Positions 8,904 to 17,560 of a DNA stretch of 64,000 nucleotides are shown piece by piece (positions within the stretch are counted from its first letter, which is position 1; each line of letters begins with the position of its first letter). The DNA is from Pseudoroseicyclus tamaricis (GTDB lineage: Bacteria > Pseudomonadota > Alphaproteobacteria > Rhodobacterales > Rhodobacteraceae), in NCBI RefSeq assembly GCF_012070395.1, contig NZ_JAAFYS010000002.1:186001-250000 (forward strand), written 5' to 3'. The notes under the pieces are model-generated. The model had not been told where the DNA came from and ran no database searches. It saw only the letters and a list, made by a program, of their open reading frames with translations. The position numbers were made by a program, and so were the translations under genes.

Positions 8904-9913
8904 GCCTCTTCGAGCGCTATCTCAGCCTCTGGATCGCCCTCGCCATGGCCGCGGGGATCGCCATCGGCACGCTCGCGCCCGGGCTCGTTGGCGCCGTGGC
9001 GGGGGCAGAGGTCGCCTCGATCAACCTCGTCGTGGCGGTGCTGATCTGGGCGATGGTCTACCCGATGATGGTGGGCGTCGATTTCGGCGCCGTCGCCGGC
9101 GTCGCTCGCCAGCCGAAGGGCCTGCTTGTAACGCTGGCCGTCAACTGGCTGATCAAGCCCTTCACCATGGCGGCGCTGGCGGTGCTGTTCTTCGAGCATG
9201 TCTTCGCCCCCTGGATCGCGCCGGAGGATGCGGCGCAGTACATCGCCGGGCTCATCCTGCTGGGGGCGGCGCCCTGCACGGCGATGGTCTTCGTCTGGTC
9301 GCAGCTCACGAAGGGGGATGCGACCTACACGCTCGTGCAGGTCTCGGTGAACGACCTGATCATGGTCATCGTCTTCGCCCCCATCGTCGCGCTGCTCCTC
9401 GGCGTGACGGAGATCGCGGTGCCGTGGCAGACGCTGGTGCTGGCGACGGTGCTCTACGTGGCGCTGCCGCTGGCGGCGGGGCTGGTCACCCGGCGCTGGC
9501 TCGGCGGGCCGGCGGCGGTGGAGGCCTTCTCGGCCCGCGCCAAGCCGTGGTCGGTGGCGGGGCTGGTCGCGACGGTGCTGATCCTCTTCGGCCTGCAGGG
9601 GGAGGTGATCCTTGAGCGCCCGGGCGTGATCGTGCTGATCGCGGTGCCGATCCTGATCCAGAGCTACGGCATCTTCGCGCTGGCCTACGCGGCGGCCTGG
9701 GTGCTGAAGGTGCCGCACCGCATCGCCGCGCCCTGCGCGCTGATCGGCACGTCGAACTTCTTCGAGCTGGCGGTGGCCGTCGCCATCAGCCTTTTCGGCC
9801 TGAACTCCGGCGCCGCGCTGGCGACGGTGGTGGGCGTGCTGGTGGAGGTGCCGGTGATGCTCTCGCTCGTGGCCTTCGCCAACCGGACGCGGGCGCGCTT
9901 CGCCCCGGGCTGA
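8900..9913 (+). CDS. arsB: ACR3-family arsenite efflux permease
   Basis: This 337-residue, ten-helix protein has the ACR3 signature [20 protein letters not shown] with the conserved Cys needed for arsenite transport, plus [14 protein letters not shown] and [15 protein letters not shown]. It exports the arsenite made by the ArsC half of the fusion protein. It ends the ars operon and converges with the DUF815 gene; the 21-nt gap plus the two stop codons can form a short G/C hairpin (arms CTGAGG 9910-9915 and CCTCAG 9933-9938). ArsB is used here in the wide sense; the family is ACR3, not the E. coli ArsB family. Confidence 0.92.
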   Translation: MSLFERYLSLWIALAMAAGIAIGTLAPGLVGAVAGAEVASINLVVAVLIWAMVYPMMVGVDFGAVAGVARQPKGLLVTLAVNWLIKPFTMAALAVLFFEHVFAPWIAPEDAAQYIAGLILLGAAPCTAMVFVWSQLTKGDATYTLVQVSVNDLIMVIVFAPIVALLLGVTEIAVPWQTLVLATVLYVALPLAAGLVTRRWLGGPAAVEAFSARAKPWSVAGLVATVLILFGLQGEVILERPGVIVLIAVPILIQSYGIFALAYAAAWVLKVPHRIAAPCALIGTSNFFELAVAVAISLFGLNSGAALATVVGVLVEVPVMLSLVAFANRTRARFAPG

Positions 9914-9934
9914 GGCCCGGGGGCCGGGGCCACC

Positions 9935-10777
9935 TCAGCCGAGGCTGACGCCCTTGCGGCCTGCCAGATCGGTGAAGAACTGCCACGCCACCCGGCCGGA
10001 GCGGGCACCGCGCGTCGCCTGCCACTCGATGGCCTCCGCGCGCAGCTCCTCCTCCGGGACGTCCACCCCGTAGGCCGCGCAGTAGCCGGCGATGATGGCG
10101 AGGAAGGTGTCCTGATCGGTCGGGTGGAAGCCGAGCCAGAGGCCGAAGCGGTCCGACAGCGACACCTTCTCCTCCACCGCCTCGGCGGGGTTGATGGCCG
10201 TGGAGCGCTCGTTCTCGATCATGTCGCGCGGCATCAGGTGGCGGCGGTTGGAGGTGGCGTAGAGCACCACGTTGTCCGGCCGCCCCTCGATCCCGCCGTC
10301 GAGGACGGCCTTGAGGGATTTGTAATGCGCATCGTCCTGCGTGAAGGACAGATCGTCGCAAAAGAGGATGAAGCGCTCGGGCGCCCGGCGCAGGTAAGCA
10401 AGCAGCCGGCCGATGGAGGGCAGGTCCTCGCGCTGGATCTCCACCAGCTTCAGCCGGGGGAACTCCTCCAGCAGCGCGCCATGGGCCGCCTTGACGAGGC
10501 TCGACTTGCCCATGCCGCGCGCCCCCCAGAGGAGCGCGTTGTTGGCGGGCAGGCCGGCGGCGAACTGGCGGGTGTTGGCCAGCAGCGTGTCTCGCGCGCG
10601 GTCGATGCCCTTCAGGAGGGGCAGGTCGATCCGGTTGATCTGGCGCACCGGCACCAGCGCTTCCGGCTGGGCGCGCCAGACGAAGCCGGCGGCGGCGGTG
10701 AAGTCAGGATCGGCGGCGGGGGGCGGGGCGAGGCGCTCCAGCGCCTCGGCGATCCGCATCAGGGTCTCGTCGCTCAC
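9935..10777 (-). CDS. DUF815 AAA-type ATPase
   Basis: This 280-residue protein has a Walker A GARGMGKSSLVKA (about residues 85-97), a Walker B ILFCDDLSF, and the ATSNRRHLMPRDM segment typical of DUF815 ATPases. Its start overlaps the tatC stop by 4 nt, an order seen in other Rhodobacteraceae. The family is AAA-like with no fixed role; its repeated place behind tatC may reflect shared expression rather than a Tat function. The N-terminal 60 residues are poorly conserved in character. Confidence 0.85.
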   Translation of the reverse strand: MSDETLMRIAEALERLAPPPAADPDFTAAAGFVWRAQPEALVPVRQINRIDLPLLKGIDRARDTLLANTRQFAAGLPANNALLWGARGMGKSSLVKAAHGALLEEFPRLKLVEIQREDLPSIGRLLAYLRRAPERFILFCDDLSFTQDDAHYKSLKAVLDGGIEGRPDNVVLYATSNRRHLMPRDMIENERSTAINPAEAVEEKVSLSDRFGLWLGFHPTDQDTFLAIIAGYCAAYGVDVPEEELRAEAIEWQATRGARSGRVAWQFFTDLAGRKGVSLG

Positions 10778-11688
10778 GCCTTGGGATCCGCCTTGTCGTC
10801 ATCCTCGGGCTCGTCGTCGCCGGGGATGTCGAAGAGGCTCTCGTCCTCGCCGATCACGCCCTCCGCGCGGGCCTCCTCGTCCTTCTTCTTCTCGACGCGG
10901 GCGACAAGGAAGATGGAGATCTCGTAGAGGCCGTAGACGACCACGAAGAGGATGATCTGCGTCACCACATCCGGCGGCGTCACCAGCGCGGCGACGACGA
11001 GGATGCCGACGACGGCATACTTCCGCGTGCCCCGCAGCCCGCGGGAGGAGGCGAGGCCGGCCTTGCCCATCAGCGTCAGCAGCACGGGCAGCTGGAAGCA
11101 GATGCCGAAGGCGACGATCATCTTCAGCGTGATGTCGAGGCTCTCGTTGACCTTGCCCTGAAAGACGATGTCGATTCCGCTCTCGCGCACCGTCTCCACG
11201 CCGCCGTTGAAATAGGCGGCGATGACCGAGGGCACGTCGGCGAAGCCGAGGAAGAAGTTCATCGCCAGCGGCACGACGACGTATTGCGCGAAGGCGGCGC
11301 CGAGCAGGAAGAGCGCGGGCGAGGCGATGAGGAACGGCAGGAAGGCATTCTTCTCGCTGCGGTAGAGCCCGGGCGCCACGAACCGCCAGAGCTGGTAGGC
11401 GATGACGGGGAAGCCGAGCATCAGCCCGCCGACGACGGAGATGCGCACGAGGGTGAAGAAGTACTCCTGCGGCGCGGTGTACTGCATCACCGGGTTCTCG
11501 TTGCCGAGCTGCCGCATGGTGTGCTCGATCGGCACGAGCAGGAAGTCGAGGATCTGCCCCGCCACGGTGAAGCAGAGCACCATGCCCACCACGAAGGCGA
11601 GCACGGAGTAGATGAGGCGGGTGCGCAGCTCGGCCAGATGCTCGATGAGCGGGGCGGAGCTGTCCTCGATGTCGTCGGCGTTGGTCAC
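10774..11688 (-). CDS. tatC: Sec-independent protein translocase TatC
   Basis: This 304-residue protein has six membrane helices and the family signatures SSAPLIEHLAELRTRLIYS at the N-terminus, PVIAYQLWRFVAPGLYRSEK and the late segment VGILVVAALVTPPDVVTQI. TatC with TatB binds twin-arginine signal peptides. The tail after the last helix is long, acidic and charged (EKKKDEEARAEG...DDEPEDDDKADPKA). Starts and stops overlap tatB and DUF815 by 4 nt, so tatA-tatB-tatC-DUF815 is one leftward operon. Confidence 0.96.
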   Translation of the reverse strand: MTNADDIEDSSAPLIEHLAELRTRLIYSVLAFVVGMVLCFTVAGQILDFLLVPIEHTMRQLGNENPVMQYTAPQEYFFTLVRISVVGGLMLGFPVIAYQLWRFVAPGLYRSEKNAFLPFLIASPALFLLGAAFAQYVVVPLAMNFFLGFADVPSVIAAYFNGGVETVRESGIDIVFQGKVNESLDITLKMIVAFGICFQLPVLLTLMGKAGLASSRGLRGTRKYAVVGILVVAALVTPPDVVTQIILFVVVYGLYEISIFLVARVEKKKDEEARAEGVIGEDESLFDIPGDDEPEDDDKADPKA

Positions 11689-12590
11689 GATCTGCTTTCG
11701 GCGGGGGGCGGCGTCTCGTCAGCCGGCTCGGAGGCGGCGGAGGTCTCCGCGGAGGTCTCGGGGGCGGCGGCGGGCTTCGGCTGGGCGCCGTCGCCATTTT
11801 TCTCGGCCGCCGTGCCGTGCGTGCCCGGCTTCGGGCGGGCGGTCTTGCGGGCGGGCTTCTTGGCGGCGACGGGCTTGGCCTCGGCAACCGGCTTCGGCTC
11901 CGCCGGCGCCTTGGTCTTGGCGGCGCGGGTGGTCTTGGCCTTCACCTTGGGTTCGGCAGAGTCCGACTTGGCCTCCGACGTCTTGCTCGCCGTCTTCTTC
12001 GGGGCAGCCTTCTTCGGCGCGGCCTTCTTGGGAGCAGCCGTCTTCGGCGCCGTCTTTCTGGCCGCAGGCTTGCTGGCCGTCGTCGGCGTCTCCGGCGCCT
12101 CGGCCTCGATGGCGGGGCCTTTCGGGGCCTCCATCTCCGGCACGGGGGTCGATGCAGCGGCGGGGGGCGGGGCGGCCTCCTCCGGTTCCGGCTCGTCGGC
12201 GAGCTCCGTCTCGTCGGGCTCCAGCGCCGCGGCCTCGCGGGCCTTGCGCTCCTCGGCCTTCCTGGCGGCCGTCTCGCGGATCTTCGCGGCCTGTTCCTTG
12301 CGCTCGCGGCTCAGCCGTTCCGTCTCGCCGCCGGACTTGAAGCTCTGGCCGAGCTTCTTGGTGGCGAACTGCGTCGGGCGGGCGGCGGCCTCGATGGTCT
12401 TGGAGATGTCCCGCACACCCGATTCGTCGGCCGCGGCCTCCATGGCGCGGGTGAAATCGCGGGCCATGGCCCGAGCCTTGCCCGTGACCTGCCCGATGGT
12501 GCGGAACATGCCGGGAAGATCCTTCGGGCCGACGACGATCAACGCCACGACGCCGATCACCATGAGCTCGGACCAGCCGATGTCTAACAT
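11685..12590 (-). CDS. tatB: Sec-independent protein translocase TatB, extended
   Basis: Residues 1-70 are standard TatB: MLDIGWSELMVIGVVALIVVGPKDLPGMFRTIG with the Glu and the Gly-Pro hinge. After an amphipathic helix the protein continues to 301 residues, well beyond the about 170 of E. coli TatB, with an Ala/Lys/Pro-rich disordered tail that includes tandem APKKA repeats (near 12000-12070). The tail resembles histone H1-like low-complexity sequence. It lies 59 nt after tatA and overlaps tatC by 4 nt. The tail is in frame and uninterrupted, so it is probably real. Confidence 0.92.
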   Translation of the reverse strand: MLDIGWSELMVIGVVALIVVGPKDLPGMFRTIGQVTGKARAMARDFTRAMEAAADESGVRDISKTIEAAARPTQFATKKLGQSFKSGGETERLSRERKEQAAKIRETAARKAEERKAREAAALEPDETELADEPEPEEAAPPPAAASTPVPEMEAPKGPAIEAEAPETPTTASKPAARKTAPKTAAPKKAAPKKAAPKKTASKTSEAKSDSAEPKVKAKTTRAAKTKAPAEPKPVAEAKPVAAKKPARKTARPKPGTHGTAAEKNGDGAQPKPAAAPETSAETSAASEPADETPPPAESRS

Positions 12591-12649
12591 AAGGTACCTG
12601 CCGAAGCTGGAGGAATGCCCGCCGGGGCGGGCCGCGCCTGACCGGAGCC

Positions 12650-12871
12650 TCAGGCTTCCTTCTTGTCGCCCTCGGGCGTGATGTCATGGGCGTGGTCGTG
12701 ATCGGAGGAGGCGTCCTCGATCTCACGCTTGGAATCGTCCACGCCGCGCTTGAAGGCGGTGATGCCCTTGCCGACTTCGCCCATCAGCGAGGAGATCTTG
12801 CCGCGGCCGAAGAGCACCAGCACCACCACGGCGATGAGCAGAAGGCCCGGAAGGCCGATATTGTTGAGCAT
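12650..12871 (-). CDS. tatA: Sec-independent protein translocase TatA
   Basis: This 73-residue protein has one N-terminal helix ([22 protein letters not shown]), the [17 protein letters not shown] hinge/amphipathic helix, and an acidic His/Asp tail (SSDHDHAHD). TatA forms the variable-size pore for folded twin-arginine substrates. First gene of the tat operon; the promoter should lie in 12872-13018, which it shares with the divergent WYL regulator. Confidence 0.96.
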   Translation of the reverse strand: MLNNIGLPGLLLIAVVVLVLFGRGKISSLMGEVGKGITAFKRGVDDSKREIEDASSDHDHAHDITPEGDKKEA

Positions 12872-13018
12872 GTTGCGTCTCCCTATCCGGCCGCCGCCTC
12901 GGGCGTGCCGCTCTCGTCGAGGCTTTTATCTAAAGGCCGGGGCAGGGCGGAGGAAGCGGGAAAGGCTGGCGCCCGTCGCATTTTCTGTCAAAAACCTGTC
13001 AGGAGCGATGGGGGCGAG

Positions 13019-13675
13019 ATGCGACGCAAGGACAGGCTGTTCCGTCTGATGCAGCTTCTGAAGGGCGGCCGGGTGAGGCGGGCGGAGGATCTGGCCGAGG
13101 CGCTGGGTGTCAGCGTTCGGACGATCTACCGGGACATGGACGTGCTGATCGACAGCGGCGTGCCGATCGAAGGGGCGCGCGGCCTCGGCTACCGCGCGAC
13201 GGAGGAGGTCGCCCTGCCGCCGATGCTGCTGACGCTGACGGAGCTGGAGGCGCTGCACCTGGGGCTCGCGGCGGTGGGCGCGGGCGCGGACGAGGAGCTG
13301 AAGGCCGCCGTCCGCAGCCTCTCCGCCAAGCTCGACGCCGCCCTGCCGGAGGATCGGCAGACGACTCCGGCGGGCTTCGGCTTCTCGCTGCACCCCTTCG
13401 CGGGGGCGGGGCAGGCCTACGCCTGGCTCCCCCAGATCCGCGCCGCGCTCCGCGCCCGCCAGAAGTTGCGGCTGGCGCCCGAGGAGGGGGCGGAGGCGGA
13501 GACGCTGCGGCCCCTGAAGCTGGAATACTGGGGCCGCGTCTGGGTGCTGACCGGCTGGGCGGAGGAGGCGGAGGCGTTCCGCCAGGTCCGCGTCGACCGC
13601 ATCGCCGAGCTGCGCCTGCTGCCGGAGCTCTTCGTGGAGGAGGAGGGCCGGCGGCTGGTGGATTTCGAGGAGTGA
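13019..13675 (+). CDS. YafY-type HTH/WYL transcriptional regulator
   Basis: From the ATG at 13019 the protein is 218 residues: an HTH_11 winged helix (RRKDRLFRLMQLLKGGRVRR, then LAEALGVSVRTIYRDMDVL), and a WYL-type ligand domain (LEYWGRVWVLTGWAEE; DRIAEL). This matches the YafY/DeoR-like family. A longer frame upstream would run across the tatA promoter region and was rejected. It is divergent from tatABC with a 147-nt gap; whether it controls tat is unknown. WYL proteins bind nucleic acid-derived or other small ligands. Confidence 0.88.
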   Translation: MRRKDRLFRLMQLLKGGRVRRAEDLAEALGVSVRTIYRDMDVLIDSGVPIEGARGLGYRATEEVALPPMLLTLTELEALHLGLAAVGAGADEELKAAVRSLSAKLDAALPEDRQTTPAGFGFSLHPFAGAGQAYAWLPQIRAALRARQKLRLAPEEGAEAETLRPLKLEYWGRVWVLTGWAEEAEAFRQVRVDRIAELRLLPELFVEEEGRRLVDFEE

Positions 13676-13690
13676 GAGGGCGGGGCGGGC

Positions 13691-13749
13691 GGTGGGTTGG
13701 AACCCCACCTTACGCACGGGCGATCCGTAGGGTGGGTTTGTAACCCACC
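13691..13749. repeat. Inverted pair of 24-bp GGTGGGTT repeats
   Basis: The left unit 13691-13714 (GGTGGGTTGGAACCCCACC plus TTACG) and the right unit 13726-13749 (CGTAGGGTGGGTTTGTAACC plus CACC) are inverted copies of the same 24-bp motif. Each unit is also nearly palindromic. A third copy lies at 13975-13998 in the left orientation. The right unit and the third copy bracket the first copy of the longer 184-bp repeat. Similar GGTGGGTT...AACCCACC motifs occur between genes in many proteobacteria. Confidence 0.7.
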
Positions 13750-13761
13750 TGTGCGCCACGC

Positions 13762-13945
13762 CGCCGCTCTTCCCCCGCCCGGTACGCGTCAAAGGCGCAG
13801 GGCGAGCGCCTGCCCGTCCCGGCGGGCTGGCGCTCTGGTAGGGCTTGGTGCTTCGCCCGGAGCGGGGAGGGGTTTGGCTGGCATAATGCGCACTGCTCGA
13901 TCGTCGGAGCGCCACCCCATGGGCAGGCGCTCGCCCTGCGCCTGC
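13762..13945. repeat. 184-bp dispersed repeat, copy 1
   Basis: The unit begins CGCCGCTCTTCCCCCGCCCG and ends CTCGCCCTGCGCCTGC. Its two ends are complementary: GGCGCAGGCGAGCGCC-like sequence near 13794-13815 (GGCGCAGGGCGAGCGCCTGC) pairs with 13922-13945, so the element can fold into one long hairpin with a further small hairpin (GCGCC...GGCGC) on the left side. Copy 2 lies at 14106-14290 and a diverged copy at 51503-51675. There is no reading frame shared by the copies. Confidence 0.75.
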
Positions 13946-13974
13946 AGATGGCGGTGAGGGGCGGTTGGCGGAGC

Positions 13975-13998
13975 GGTGGGTTGGAAACCCACCCTACG
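13975..13998. repeat. 24-bp GGTGGGTT repeat, third copy
   Basis: GGTGGGTTGGAAACCCACC followed by CTACG, almost identical to the unit at 13691 and inverted relative to 13726-13749. The copy-1 long repeat lies between the inverted pair, so the arrangement looks like a small element with terminal inverted repeats. Confidence 0.65.
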
Positions 13999-14105
13999 GG
14001 GCGCAGCGCTTGTCTTTGGTGTCGTGGCTCCGGATCGGAGCGTCTTTCCTAGGCTGTCGTTGGCTCCTCGCCGGGATACAAGCCCGCTCTTCGTCTCGAC
14101 CCAGT

Positions 14106-14290
14106 CGCCGCTCTTCCCCCGCCCGGGGCGCGCCAAAGGCGCAGGGCGAGCGCCTGCCCGTCCCGGCGGGCTGGCGCTCTGGCTGAGCTAGGTGCTTCGC
14201 TCGGGCCGGGGAGGGGCGTGGCATGCATAAAGCGCACCGGAGGCGCCGTCGGGGCGCCACCCCACGAGCAGGCGCCCGCCCTGCGCCTGC
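14106..14290. repeat. 185-bp dispersed repeat, copy 2
   Basis: A close direct copy of 13762-13945: it shares the CGCCGCTCTTCCCCCGCCCG start, the inner hairpin TGCCCGTCCCGGCGGGCTGG, the GGTGCTTCGC and GGGGAGGGG blocks, the AGCGCACC segment and the complementary end. The rest of the gap 13676-14397 outside the repeats holds no credible gene: translated frames are Arg/Pro-rich and lack ribosome sites. Confidence 0.75.
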
Positions 14291-14397
14291 GGGCGGTGCG
14301 CGCCGGCGCGGTGGGGCGGAGGCCCGTCCGCTGCCGACCCGCCCCTTGCTCTCGGCGGCCCGCCGCAATAGGCCAAGAGCCGTGGGGAGGGATGCGC

Positions 14398-14751
14398 ATG
14401 CGCCTCAACGAGATCCGCTATGACAACGCCTTGCCGATCGACGGCTACGGGCCCGGCTTCTGGCGGGTCGGGGGGAACGTGATCGAGGGGCACGCGCTGA
14501 TCCTGCCCTCCGGCGCCGGGCCGTGGGAGGGGCTGGAGGCGATGGAGCCGATCCTTGCCGCCGCCGACATCCTCGACGTGCTCTTCGTCGGCACCGGAGA
14601 GACGATGGCCTACCTGCCGCAGACCTTCCGGACGCGAATGGAGGCGGCCGGGATCGCCGCCGAGCCCATGGCCTCCCCCGCCGCGGCGCGCACCTACAAC
14701 ATCCTGCTCAGCGAAGGCCGGCGCGTCGGCGCGGCGCTGCTGGCGGTCTGA
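14398..14751 (+). CDS. Mth938-like domain protein
   Basis: This 117-residue protein (start chosen at 14398, seven nt after gggagg; 14392 is the alternative) has the Mth938/DUF498 features: [16 protein letters not shown], then LFVGTGE and a C-terminal [20 protein letters not shown]. Structures in this family share a fold with an NDUFAF3-type complex I assembly protein. The gene commonly sits between sec and ccm genes in Rhodobacteraceae and here immediately precedes ccmA. Its role there is unknown. Confidence 0.88.
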   Translation: MRLNEIRYDNALPIDGYGPGFWRVGGNVIEGHALILPSGAGPWEGLEAMEPILAAADILDVLFVGTGETMAYLPQTFRTRMEAAGIAAEPMASPAAARTYNILLSEGRRVGAALLAV

Positions 14752-14780
14752 GCCGCGTGACGGGTTCTGCGCCGCGCCCC

Positions 14781-15407
14781 ATGACGGGCCCCGTGCTGCG
14801 CGTCGCCGGCCTCTGCGTCGCCCGGGGCGGGCGGCGGCTGGTGGAGGGGGTGAGCTTCGATCTCGCCCCCGGCCACGCCCTCATCCTTCGCGGGCCGAAC
14901 GGCATCGGCAAGACGACGCTCCTGCGCACGCTCGCCGGCCTGCAGCCGCCGGAGGCGGGAGAGATCACCGGGGCGGAGGAGGCGGCCTATGCTTCCCATG
15001 CCGACGGGGTGAAGGCGGCGCTCACCGTCACCGAGAACCTCGCCTTCTGGGCGGAGCTCTACGGGCGGGAGCTGGACAGCGCCGTCCTCACCACCTTCGA
15101 TCTGGCCGGCCTCGCCGAGCGTCCGGCCGGCACGCTCTCCTCCGGGCAGCGGCGGCGCCTCGGCCTTGCCCGGATGGCGGCGATCGGCCGGCGGCTGCTG
15201 CTGCTCGATGAGCCGACCGTCTCGCTCGACGCCGCCTCCGTCGCCCGCTTCGGCCACTGGCTGGCGGAGGCGCATCTCGGCGGCGGGGGCATGGCGGTGA
15301 TCGCGACGCATATCGACCTCGGCCTCGAGGCGCCGGCGCTGGACCTCTCCGCCTTCCGCGCCTCCGCCGAGGCCGCCCCGGCCGGCGGTGACGAGGCCTT
15401 CCTGTGA
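14781..15407 (+). CDS. ccmA: Heme exporter ATP-binding protein CcmA
   Basis: This ABC ATPase of 208 residues has Walker [18 protein letters not shown], signature [15 protein letters not shown] and Walker [13 protein letters not shown]. CcmA works with CcmB to drive release of heme-loaded CcmE during cytochrome c maturation. The ATG at 14781 gives the normal family length; a GTG at 14757 would add eight residues and neither has a strong ribosome site. The stop overlaps the GTG start of ccmB. Confidence 0.93.
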   Translation: MTGPVLRVAGLCVARGGRRLVEGVSFDLAPGHALILRGPNGIGKTTLLRTLAGLQPPEAGEITGAEEAAYASHADGVKAALTVTENLAFWAELYGRELDSAVLTTFDLAGLAERPAGTLSSGQRRRLGLARMAAIGRRLLLLDEPTVSLDAASVARFGHWLAEAHLGGGGMAVIATHIDLGLEAPALDLSAFRASAEAAPAGGDEAFL

Positions 15408-16060
15408 GGGCGCTGCTCCTTCGTGACCTGCGCCTCGCGGTGCGCGCCGGCGGCGGTTTCGGGCTGGGGCTGGCGTTCTTCCTCATCGTCGTGGTGCTGG
15501 TGCCCTTCGGCCTCGGCCCCGACCGGGCGCTGCTCTCCTCCATCGCGCCGGGGATGCTCTGGGTCGCGGCGCTCCTCGCCGCGCTGCTGACGCTCGACCG
15601 GCTCTTCGCGCTCGACCATGAGGACGGCGCGCTGCCGCTCCTCGCCACCGCGCCCCTGCCGTTGGAGGGGCTCGTCGCCGCCAAGGCCGCCGCGCACTGG
15701 CTGACGACGGGCCTGCCGCTGACGCTGGCGGCACCGCTCCTCGGGCCGCTCCTCGCGCTGCCGCCCGGCGCCTGGCCGTGGCTCCTCGCCTCGCTGGCGA
15801 TCGGCACGCCGGCGCTGTCGCTCATCGGCACCTTCGGAGCGGCGCTGACTATCGGCATCCGCCGGGGCGGGCTGCTGCTCTCCCTCATCGTGCTGCCGCT
15901 CTATGTGCCGACGCTGATCTTCGGGGCGGAGATGGCCCGCCGCGGCGCCGCCGGCCTGCCTATCGGCGCCGCGCTCCCCATGCTCGCCGCCCTTACGCTC
16001 GGCTGCCTCGCCCTGCTTCCCTTCGCCGCAGCCGCGGCTCTGCGCGTCAACCTCCGGTGA
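15404..16060 (+). CDS. ccmB: Heme exporter membrane protein CcmB
   Basis: This 218-residue protein has six membrane helices, opens with [19 protein letters not shown] and contains the [32 protein letters not shown] segment characteristic of CcmB. Forms the membrane part of the CcmAB ABC complex in cytochrome c biogenesis. It starts with GTG in a GTGA overlap with ccmA; ccmC follows after 43 nt with its own ribosome site (aaggaa). Confidence 0.93.
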   Translation: MRALLLRDLRLAVRAGGGFGLGLAFFLIVVVLVPFGLGPDRALLSSIAPGMLWVAALLAALLTLDRLFALDHEDGALPLLATAPLPLEGLVAAKAAAHWLTTGLPLTLAAPLLGPLLALPPGAWPWLLASLAIGTPALSLIGTFGAALTIGIRRGGLLLSLIVLPLYVPTLIFGAEMARRGAAGLPIGAALPMLAALTLGCLALLPFAAAAALRVNLR

Positions 16061-16103
16061 GGTCGGATGGACGGGGCGCCGGCCAGCGGATAAGGAAACG
16101 GAC

Positions 16104-16859
16104 ATGTCGCTCTGGGAATATGCCAACCCGAAGAAGTTCACCGAGACGGTGACGCCGCTCATCCCTTGGGTGCTGGGTCTGGCCGCGATCTGCCTCGTCG
16201 CCTCGCTGATCTGGGGCGTCTTCTTCACGCCGGAGGATTACCGGCAGGGGGCGACCGTCAAGATCATCTACCTGCACGTGCCGAGCGCGCTGATGGCGAT
16301 CAATGCCTGGTTCATGATGCTGGTCGCCTCGCTGATCTGGCTGGTCCGCCGCCACCACGTCAGCGCGCTGGCCGCCAAGGCGGCGGCGCCGGTGGGCATG
16401 GTGATGGTGCTGATCGCCATCGCCACCGGGGCGATCTGGGGCAAGCCGATGTGGGGCACCTACTGGGCGTGGGACCCGCGGCTGACCTCCTTCCTCATCC
16501 TCTTCCTCTTTTACCTCGGCTACATGGCGCTCTGGGCGGCAGTGGACGATGCCGACACGGCGGCGGACCTGACAAGCGTGCTCTGCATCGTCGGCTCCGT
16601 CTTTGCGGTGCTGTCTCGCTACGCGGTGCTCTTCTGGAACCAGGGGCTCCACCAGGGCGCCTCGCTCAGCCTCGATGCCGAGGAGCATGTGGCGGATGTC
16701 TTCTACTACCCGCTCCTCGTCTCCATCGCCGGCTTCGTGCTGCTCTTCCTCGGCCTCGTGCTGCTGCGCACCCGCTCGGAGATCGCCCTCCGCCGGGCCG
16801 CGGCGCTCGACCGGCGAGCCGAGGCGCGGGCGGCCGCGACGACGGGAGAGCCGGCATGA
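16104..16859 (+). CDS. ccmC: Heme handling protein CcmC
   Basis: This 251-residue, six-helix protein carries the WWD-like heme-binding segment WGKPMWGTYWAWDPRLTS and flanking His residues (LHVPSALMAI; NQGLHQGASL). CcmC attaches heme to the chaperone CcmE in the periplasm. Its stop overlaps the ccmD start (ATGA). Confidence 0.95.
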   Translation: MSLWEYANPKKFTETVTPLIPWVLGLAAICLVASLIWGVFFTPEDYRQGATVKIIYLHVPSALMAINAWFMMLVASLIWLVRRHHVSALAAKAAAPVGMVMVLIAIATGAIWGKPMWGTYWAWDPRLTSFLILFLFYLGYMALWAAVDDADTAADLTSVLCIVGSVFAVLSRYAVLFWNQGLHQGASLSLDAEEHVADVFYYPLLVSIAGFVLLFLGLVLLRTRSEIALRRAAALDRRAEARAAATTGEPA

Positions 16860-17005
16860 CCGGGCTGCTGGGCGACTACGCGGGCGAGGTCATCTCCGCC
16901 TATATCGTCTCACTGGCGCTGATCGGCGGGCTGGTCTGGCTGTCGGCCCTGCAGGCGCGGCGGGCGAGGAAGCAGCTCAAGCGCGCGGAGTCGCGGCATG
17001 GCTAG
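16856..17005 (+). CDS. ccmD: Heme exporter protein CcmD
   Basis: This small 49-residue protein has one membrane helix (AYIVSLALIGGLVWLSALQARRARKQLKRAE) and a basic tail, the CcmD pattern. It helps release CcmE from CcmABC. It overlaps ccmC by 4 nt and ccmG by 8 nt, so it was placed by context as well as sequence. The ccmE, ccmF and ccmH genes are not in the window. Confidence 0.9.
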   Translation: MTGLLGDYAGEVISAYIVSLALIGGLVWLSALQARRARKQLKRAESRHG

Positions 17006-17546
17006 GGTCTCGCCTCTGGTCGTGCTGCCGCCGGTCATCTTCGCCGCCGTGGCGGGGCTGTTCCTCGGCGGCATGTTCCGCGGCTCCGACGATCTGCCCT
17101 CGCAGTTCATCGGCCAGCCGGCGCCGCCGCTGCCGGAGGCGAGCCTGCCAGGCAAGGCGCCGCTGACGGACGAGATGCTGCGCTCCGGCGAGGTGACGCT
17201 GGTCAACTTCTGGGCCTCCTGGTGCCCGCCCTGCCGCGCCGAGCACCCGGTGCTGAAGGAGCTGGCGGCCGAGGGCTACCGCGTCGCCGGCGTCAACTTC
17301 CGCGACGAGGAGGGGGCGGCGCTAGGATATCTCGAGGATGAGGGCGACCCCTTCCTCGGCTCCGCCTTCGACCCGCAGGGGCGCACGGCGGTGGACTGGG
17401 GCGTGACCGCGCCGCCGGAGACCTTCATCGTCGATGGCGACGGCACGGTCCTTTACCGCTATGTCGGCCCGCTGGTGGGCAGCCAGTACGAGCAGCAGTT
17501 CCTGCCCGCGTTGGCCGAGGCGATGGGCGAGGACCTCACGCGATAG
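16998..17546 (+). CDS. ccmG: Thiol:disulfide interchange protein CcmG/DsbE
   Basis: This 182-residue protein has an N-terminal membrane anchor (about residues 6-26) and a periplasmic thioredoxin fold with the active site WASWCPPCRAEHP. A later EEGAALGYLEDEGDPF region and GVTAPPETFIVDGDG are typical CcmG. It reduces apocytochrome c cysteines before heme attachment. It ends the ccm operon; just downstream begins the palindrome cluster at 17561. Confidence 0.95.
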   Translation: MARVSPLVVLPPVIFAAVAGLFLGGMFRGSDDLPSQFIGQPAPPLPEASLPGKAPLTDEMLRSGEVTLVNFWASWCPPCRAEHPVLKELAAEGYRVAGVNFRDEEGAALGYLEDEGDPFLGSAFDPQGRTAVDWGVTAPPETFIVDGDGTVLYRYVGPLVGSQYEQQFLPALAEAMGEDLTR

Positions 17547-17560
17547 GCTGCGGCCGGGGG

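Noticed and set aside
12686-13018. N-terminal extension of the WYL regulator to 12686
   Set aside because: It would overlap tatA and its promoter and adds a His/Asp/Arg-rich stretch absent from the YafY family.
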